From Amaurobius ferox (lineage: Eukaryota; Arthropoda; Arachnida; Araneae; Amaurobiidae), in assembly GCA_951213105.1 (NCBI GenBank), contig OX578136.1, positions 75,075,230 to 75,139,229 on the forward strand: a stretch of DNA of 64,000 bases, read 5' to 3'. Positions 11,913 through 20,900 of this stretch are shown here, piece by piece (within the stretch, counting starts at the first letter, position 1; each line of letters begins with the position of its first letter). The notes under the pieces were generated by a model, which was not told the origin of the DNA, made no database searches, and saw only the letters and a list, made by a program, of their open reading frames with translations. The translations under genes and the position numbers were made by a program.

Positions 11913-14900
11913 GTTTGTAAATTATTATCAATCATTTTATTTTATTCAATGTCGGATTAAGAATTTTGAGGCTGCGGATCAATAAAAATTTAGGAGTCCC
12001 TTTTTTACGGTATATGAAAAAAAAAAGCAATTTAATTTTAATTATGCACGGTATGAAAAAAGGGTCTTATTATCGTTTGCTGAATGGCAACGAGTATAGA
12101 TGTAATTTATATATACATTTCGATTTGGTGCATGGTACGAAAAAAGGATCTTATTATCATTGTTCGGGCCGCCCAAACAAATAACTTACACTTTCGGGTA
12201 GTTCGGACGATCTGGGTCGAAGAGAAAAAAAAAAAGTCATCGTTGAAAAGATAGTTTATTTTTATTCAGAGTTGCCCAAAACGTATGGCTCCGTAAAAAT
12301 CTGAGAATCGAATTTTTAATTTCTGGCATACTTTCCTATTACATATACTATGTGTTGTAGGGAACGTAAAAAGCAAAGAATGGGAAGGTCTTTTGGAGTT
12401 CCGAAGTTTTATTCGATCCGAAATCTGAAGAATAATCTAGGATCCATTTGTAACAGAGATGGTGAGAATATCGTCCAAGTAGCTTGGATAGAGCATCATC
12501 TGGACGGCGAAGATTCGTGGTTTGAATCCCAGGTGTGACTTGGGTTTTTTGCACCGCGCATAAATTGAACTAATCGTAAATCTTCACAAAATTTCTAATT
12601 TATATATAAAAAAAAATAAGCTCTATAATTTTTAAAACTATATTAATGATTTTTAAAATGGTATGTTTTAATAGAATCTACAGTTTTATATATTATATAG
12701 AAATTTGTGTGAATTGAACAAACATTTACTTCGCATAATGATTGCAATAGTAGAATGTATGGTGAAATTTATATTTTAGACCTATCCATGTAGCAGTGGC
12801 CAACGAAGACATTAAACTGGTTCAGAAATTATGTTTCCTAATGGTGAAGAACTCTATATCTTTAAACAGCATAAATTATTTAAGACAGGTGAGTAAATTA
12901 AATAAATTATGTAAGAAAAGTTATAAAAATAACTTTAAATTACAAAAACTGTATTTACTACAAATATTTTATGGATTGTGGATGATCTTGTGCGACATAA
13001 TATCGCGCTTCTATCTATTAAAAGCAAAATAATGTACCCGGCTTTGATAAGTCGAAAGGGGAGGAGTTTCGATTCCGTCACCTTGTTTTTCTCTGAAAAA
13101 CTTGAGTTTTGTTAAAAATTAGCGATATATATGGATACCGTATAAAAATCATAATTATCGAACGATTGACTCCAGAAACACAATTTTTGCTTTGAACAAG
13201 TGTGTAATATTCGATTTAGCTTACGTTAAATTATGAAGATCGGATTATCAGTCAATTTTTTTATGTCGGAATTTTAAAATTGATTACGTCTTCAAAACAC
13301 GAAAAGTATGTATATTTTAAAAATTCACGAAAATTCTTTTGTTCACCGTACGGATTCCATTTAAAGTTTTATTTAAAGATAATTTTTAGATCTTTCCAAC
13401 TGTGGGAACATGGAAACTCTGTGCTAAAATCGCTCAAAATGGAGCTGAAATATTAAATAAAATAACAACAACAAAAAACTATTTTGAATTAAAAAAAATT
13501 TGGATGAAGCATTTCTTCTTGGGAGCCGAGATACAGCCGTACCAAATTTCATGACTGTACATCACTTAGAATTTCCGCTACAGACGACATAAATAGACAG
13601 ACAGACAAACGAACACCTTATTTTATTATTATAGATAGGTGACAACTTAAATCATTTTCATACTTACAGAACCCGCCAATAGGGACATTTATGAAGATAG
13701 GATCGCGCTCCCATTGCAGATAACACTATCCATGAACTTGACACTTTGCTGCCATTCCATAGTCTATTCTACACTGTTGAGCATTTAAAAAGCCCGAAAC
13801 CGGTCCATGGATGATATTATCAGCAATGGATGCAGAGTCCAGTTCATTCTCTGCAATAATATTTCCGATCGCTAAGGAACCAATTTGTGCGAAAATCGCA
13901 CAAAATGGCGCTTTAACATTTATTAACTAAAAAACTAATTTGAATTAAAAAAAAATCTCAATGAGATGTTTCCTCTCAGAAGCCAAGGTATCTATGTACC
14001 AAAATTCATGGCCATACGAGGCTTAGATATTTCAGTACAGACTGACATTTTCTTTTGTTATAGATAAACTAGGACAAGAGATTATTCTTAGTCACATAAC
14101 TTGAATATTCTTTTTTAGACCCCTCTACATCTGGCGGTGATGCTTGGAAATGCTGATTTAACTAAGTTGCTTCTTAAGTTTGGAGCCTGTCCTCTTATAT
14201 CTGATAGAAATGGTAACTCTGTCCTTCATCTAGCTGTCAAATCAAACAACAACAAAGATGTGCTGAATGTTCTTTTTGCCCATCCAAAAGTACAAAATAT
14301 CCTAAATTCGATGGATTATGAAGGTAGGTATAATAAAGATAAAAATTATTTACCTTACGACTTCCTTTCTAGATACAAGCCTTACAGCCTGGTTGACTTT
14401 ATAGAACTATAGACTTATAGAATTAACTGATTTATGGATTTATATTTATAGACTTTATAGAACAATAGACTTATAGAGCTGCTTTATGGATTTATAGACT
14501 TTATAGAACAATAGACTTATAGAGCTGCTTTATGGATTTATAGACTTTATAGAACAATAGACTTATAGAACTGCTTTATGGATTTATAGACTTTATAGAA
14601 CTATAGACTTATAGAACAGCTTCATAGATTTACAGACTTTATAGAACCATACACTTATAGAACTGTTTTATGGATTTGTAGACTTTATAGAACTATAGAT
14701 TTATAAAACAGCTTTATTGATTTATAGACTTTGTAGAACTATAGTCTTTATAGAGCTGCAGTTTTCTTTTTTCTTGTTTTTATTCTGTTTTTTTTTTCTG
14801 TCTCTCCTGTACCATTTGTGCTGTGTGTTTTTACACATTAACAAATGATCATTGTATCAAGTGCTACCTTTAGAAATAAAATAAAAAACAGAAAAAAATT

Positions 14901-17900
14901 CTTTCTTTCGATCCAGACGTTACCGCGAAGGCCAGTTTTTCGAATTGGCACGTTTATCGGATTGACAAGTTTTTTGAATGAGTTCCGAATGTATTATCAT
15001 TTTCGCTATTTAAAGTTTCTTTTTTGCAAATCGCAACGAATTTGATTCTTCGTTTTGTATTTAACATAACTTAATCGTTGGGGAAAAAACAGAAAATATT
15101 TTTGAATATATTTCTAGCTTTCAATGTATTTTGACCAGGGTGAGGTCTCAAAGGTATTTTGACCAGGGTGAGGTTTCAAAGACCAGGGTGAGGTCTTTAT
15201 GGTTGTCACCCCCAGTGGGTGGGTCCCAGTCAAATTGTCGGTTCTCCCAGAAGCCCAAATAGGTGGTACTACCTTATAGTGTTATATTCAGGGCAGTTTT
15301 TATTGCCGAACTTTGACAATTTCGCCCATCAGTTATGCTATAGGCCCTCCTCTTTAATGCGCCGATTTCATTCCAGGAAGCATTCATTCTTTAGTGGGGT
15401 TTTTTTTTTTTTCGTATAATTTGGATCTTTTATATCCCACAGCTGTCTGTAATTTCGCAGACGTTCTATTAATTTTTTTCCTATCTCCATATTCCAACGT
15501 AGTTGATCTGCTTGTGATGTGCTTGCAGTCGCCATCGCGATCTTTAATTCAAATGAGAAGAAGAAAGGCGGAGCAGAGTGACGTTCAATCTTATCGTCCT
15601 CTGATTGGTTCGCGCTCAAAAATTGAGTAATTTTTATTGCAGAGTTCGAAAATAATGCGGCAAGATTTCTTCCCATTGAAATGTATGGTGTTGCTGAAAA
15701 ATTGCTGAAAGGAATTACTAAGTGTAATAATACCTTTACGGTGGCGTTGCAGTTGGTAAACTGGTTTTCGATTTAGTTGACTGCTTCCGCGTACCCATTG
15801 CTCCTATTTTCTTTGTCCATCTCTCGGAAGGACTTTTAGACCTACAGATTTATCGTGTCCATACTCCGCCTAGGCACGATAAGCGGCTCCGGACAGGAAG
15901 GCTCCTAATGTTAAAACTTAAGAAATTTTTTGCCCACTGAAGATAGGGAATGTTTGAAAATCTTTAGGGAAGATATAGGGATTTTTCGAGACAGTACGAT
16001 TGGACTTAGTTTTTTCTTTCTTTTTTTCTCCACAATTTGGACAGAACGGGATATATTTCGGTAGAAGACGGGACTGTAATTTTTTCAAACTTTTGGACAG
16101 AACAGCTCTCAAATTGGACTTCGTTTTATTTTTCACAATTTGGACAGAACTGCTCCCACACTTTAGATATATTTCGGTAGAAAGACGAGACTTCAGATTT
16201 TTTCAAACTTTCGGACACGGTTCTCGATTTTTTATTTATTTATTTATTTTTTTTTTTTTCATAATTTGCGAGAGAACGGCTATTAAACGTAAAATATAGA
16301 TATTGTTTGGTATAAAGACTGGAGTCATATTTTTATTTTAAAAATATTAATATATTCTCGTGGAGCGATTGGACAGTATTTTTTCAAAATTTAGAAGAGT
16401 ATGAATGGCTCTCTCTAGCATAAAAAAGAGATAAACACTTAGATTTATTTAGTGATTCTGATATGACACATTTAGGTCTAATTTTTAATATGATTGCTTA
16501 TTTGATAATTTTAGAATTTTTGAAAATATTGATTAAACTTGTAAAAAATAATATTTTTGCATGGGAATATATGCCAAGATATTTGATATACAGTTAATAA
16601 CATTGTAAATAATTATTTTGACAAATCATATGTAATAAAAAAGTAGACAGTTTTATTAAATATTTTTAAAAAAATTGACTTTAAATTTCACAAGCATATA
16701 AAATTTGATTTAAAATTTACAAATTATATAATAAATAAAATGTGCAATTTATATTACTTTTTAAATATTTTTTAATTATATCAGTTTGCATTTGTTTTGT
16801 CATTGCATCATAACTGAGTCTAAAATTATTGAGCAGCTTAGAATTGGGGGTAATTCTTATCGGTTTTTGAAAGAGAATCGGGATTATATTTTATTAAGCA
16901 TGGGGCATGTATGGCGAATCATACATCCAAGGGAAGGATTATTTTGGTGGAGGATTTTCTAAGGAAGGGAAGCTCTTTAGTGACTTTCATTTGAAAGGGC
17001 TTCCCACATCAACAAAATATCTTTGATGATATTAATTTCTTTTGAAGGCCTTTGCAATATAATAATTAAATTTATCAGAAGCTCATTTTCACATCACCAT
17101 ATCATAGTAAAAATTACATACCGGATTCACACGACACACCTGTATGTGATATATAAGCATATACACTATACAACTGCATACACACTATGATATACTGCAT
17201 ATATACTATGATAAACTGCATATACAAGCCTATACACTATACTATACCACAGGGCCGCTTTTGCTAAAATAAAAGCTCTTATAGACAACTGTTAACATAA
17301 TTAGTAGAGCATTTGAAACAAGAAAACTTGATCTACCAAGAGGTAGCATGTACAAGTTTACATTGTAACCAGAAAAGGATACCATAATAATCATGCTACT
17401 AGTGTTGTTAACAGATACAAGACTGGTTTCGCTCTCATTAGAGCTCATCAACTGTGTATAACTGATGTATACTTAAAAAAAAAATGTATAAGAAAAATTT
17501 GCTTACCTAAATCACAAGACACATCTGTATATGATACATATAGTACCAGGTTTTGTTCAAAAAGGAACTCCTGTAAACAACTGTTAACAGCATTAGTAGA
17601 ACACTTGGAACAAGAAAAGGGTAGCATTTCAGTCATGTTACTAATGCTGTTAACAGATATACAGGACCGGTTTCGCTCTCATTTGAGCTCATCAGCTGTT
17701 GATAACTAAAGAAAACATTTTTAATGACTCAGTCAAGCTAATCAATTAAAAAAAAAATTTACTCTCAGTATAGCAATCAACATTCAAGAGGATTCGCCAT
17801 TTCAACTCAGATCTTAAAATTAACAAGTAAACTATTAAAATTTAATAAATTGAATTGATTCTAGTATCCCTATGCTTCACTGATTTTTAAAGTTTATACT

Positions 17901-20900
17901 GAGCACATTTAGTAGTGTAAATTAACACTGAAATTCCTCATTTTAATATTACCGACCATTAGATTTCTGTATGCGTAGATATATAAAGGTTGGTAGCTGA
18001 ACGCGGACCTGTGGTTGATAGCCTAGACATGATAAAAAAAAATTCAAATAATTGTTACAAACTTGGAGAAAAAAAAAAACTATTAAATAAATATTGCTTT
18101 AACGTTATGATTCAATATGACAGACCAAACACGTTTCATCAATTCAACTTAAATCTTAATTAACAAATAAACTAGTAAAATTTAATATATTGAATTGATT
18201 CTATTCTTACACTTCACTGATTTTTAAGCGTTCTACGGAACACAATTAGTAGTGTAAAATAACACTGAAATTTTTCATTTTAATAAATATATAAATGATA
18301 CATCTTTACTAAATACAAACGTTGTATTATAATTAACAATATTACATTATAATTACAGAAAAGTATATTGATGCACATGATAAATATACGAATAGTGATG
18401 CACGTGATAAATATACGAATCAAATTAAAAGAAATTAATAAATAGTCTTCAAAAACTTCAAATTAAAGAAAATAATCATAAAAAATTAATAAATAAAAGT
18501 TATTTTATTATTAAAACTTACCTTATTATTTTCTTTAGCACGTAACAGCGAACAACCAGCACAATATAGAATATCTTCCCTCAAGATTTTCTTATCCTTC
18601 AAATTCCCTACAGCATTAGCACCACCTACTTAGTTTCGTAATTTAACATTACGGAGCTTTCCTGTCCGGAGTTGCTTAAGTAGGCACGGCACAGTTTTGA
18701 GCGGCGTTTAGAATCGAACTCGGAGCATCCGAGTGCGATCCTCTTGCCTTAACCACTGGGTTCCCTGATCTCGCCTTATGACTGTTACAAATATCTTGAT
18801 TTTAATTCCTTAATTGAAGCCAGTATAATTTTCTGTGAAAAATGATTGCCTACAACAGGAGCCATAAAATAGAAAAATGCCGTGAATAAATTTGGTTATT
18901 ACATCCACATGATAAACTCCTAATATTGCGAAACCAAGTTAATTTTAGATATTACTGATATAGTTGAAACATTTTTTTTCTTCTATATCACATGAGACCG
19001 AGTCTGATCCGAATAAATAAAAATCAGGAAAAGATATTAATTATCTCTAAAATGCATAATAATATTAGTGCAAAAAACACCTTTTATTTGAAAGAAAACT
19101 TAAAATCTAGCTATTAATAAAAGAAAAAAGATTGTCAGTCTTTTTGGACAAATTTTGAGTGTAAATAAAATATTTCTCAGGGGGGAAAATATCTTGATAA
19201 TTTTTTTTTTTCATTCGCGCATAAACATGATTAATCTCCTGAGAGTTGAAAATGAAGGAATTACGGTGACGTGAACAGATACATGAGTATTTATCAATGC
19301 CGAGTTTGAGAAATGAGAATGAGAAAGAAAATGAAACAGGTTTTCTGCTTCTCAGTTGATGTGGACAAGGGCTTTGACTTTATGCCAGATCCAGATCGAC
19401 ATTTTTTTGGACAATCTACATTACCAAATTGCTGAAGATGTTTATATTGAAATCTAAATAGTTTCACTTTAATAAGACCCTTTATTGTACTTCAGATCAT
19501 TTATTCCTAGAAGATTATTGTACTTCTGCATCTGAAATAAAAATCTGCCCTTTTCCATTATATAAGGAAGGTCTAAAACATATTTGGTCTAAATTATTTA
19601 TCTCACACTGGAATTTCTTTTTTAAAATAATTCTGCTCAGTTGCTACGGACAAGGGCTTTCACTTTATGTGAGATCCAAATCGACAATTTTTGGGCAATC
19701 TACATTTCCAAATAGCTGAAGATGTTTATATTGAAATCTAAATAGTTTCACTTTAATAAGACCCATTATATACTTCAGACCATTTATTCCTAGAGGATTA
19801 TTGTACTTCTCTATTTGAAATAAAAATTTGCCCTTTTCCATTATACATAAGGAAGGTCTTACTAAACATATTTGGCATAAATTATTTTTCTGACACCGGA
19901 ATTTATTTTTTAAAATAATTCTGCTCAGTTGCTGTGGGCAAGGGCTTTCACTTTATGTGAGATTCAAATCGACAATTTTTGGAACAATTTACATTACCAA
20001 ATAGCTGGATATGTTTATACTGAAATCTCAATAATTTCACTTTAATAAGACTATTTATTGTAATTAAGAGCATTTTTTATACTTCAGACCATTTTTATAC
20101 CTCAGACCATTTATTGTACTTCAGACCCTTTATTCCTAGATGATTATTGTACTTTTGTGTCTGAAATAAAAATCTGCCCTTTTGCATTATATAAGGATGG
20201 TCTGAAACCCATTCATTTTTGGTTTAAATTATTTTTCTCACACCAACATTTCTTTTCTTAAATAAATTTGTTTTGAATTCATTTAATATTTAAAAAATGT
20301 ATATACATATTTATTATTTATTTTAGGTTACAGCGCACTACACTATGCGGTACTCAAAAACGACTTTAATGCTGTCAGGATGCTGGAAAGTGCTGGAGCT
20401 GACATGAACAAAATTGTAAGCAATATTTTACAGGAAGTAATTGTAATGCAAGTGAGATTGCATCCTTGATAAATTACACCGTAGCACTAAAGTTGTGAAT
20501 TATACATAATGGAATCCTTTTCAAGTGAAACAAAAGATTTTGAAAAATGGTATGGAATTAAAGAAAAAAAAAAGCATTTCTAACAAAATATAGAAACATT
20601 AAACAGGCCCTTTTCAATGATATAATTTAGAATGATATTCTAAGAGATTTTAAGGAATCAAAACCAACTTCAAAGTACCTTAAAAAAGTTTTCAATTCAC
20701 GCTTTATCACATTGAATAATTTCAGTAAAATTCAGATATTTCTAAATGTATACACCCTTTTATCTAATACAGCCAAATTATTAAAGCAATACATTATTTT
20801 ATAGGAATGTATGTAACTTATATATTCTCGTGTGTCTTATCTTATTTTTATAAGAGTGTGCTCTTATACTGTTTTGTATAAGAGTGTACAGGATTTGATT

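Larger units (their letters stand above)
17100..17735 (-). mobile_element. Retrozyme-like tandem element with hammerhead ribozymes
   Basis: Two direct units lie antisense to the IkB gene in intron 3. Corresponding hammerhead positions are exactly 244 bp apart (GGTTTC ends at 17430 and 17674). Both units share CACCTGTATRTGAT-type starts, a CTGTTAACA...TGTTAACAG inverted pair (17288-17416 and 17579-17656) and a hammerhead at their - strand start. The left unit is lengthened by a minisatellite of ATATACACTATA-type repeats (17160-17235). Short tandem units with minimal type-I hammerheads are the hallmark of metazoan retrozymes, non-autonomous retroelements that give small circular RNAs. No coding frame. 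The identification rests on ribozyme core plus tandem period. Confidence 0.72.

Noticed and set aside
12470..12545. Functional tRNA gene
   Set aside because: Box A and B are present but the cloverleaf does not close; it is an intronic SINE head. The same applies to 18716-18790 and, with less certainty, to the Polinton copies.
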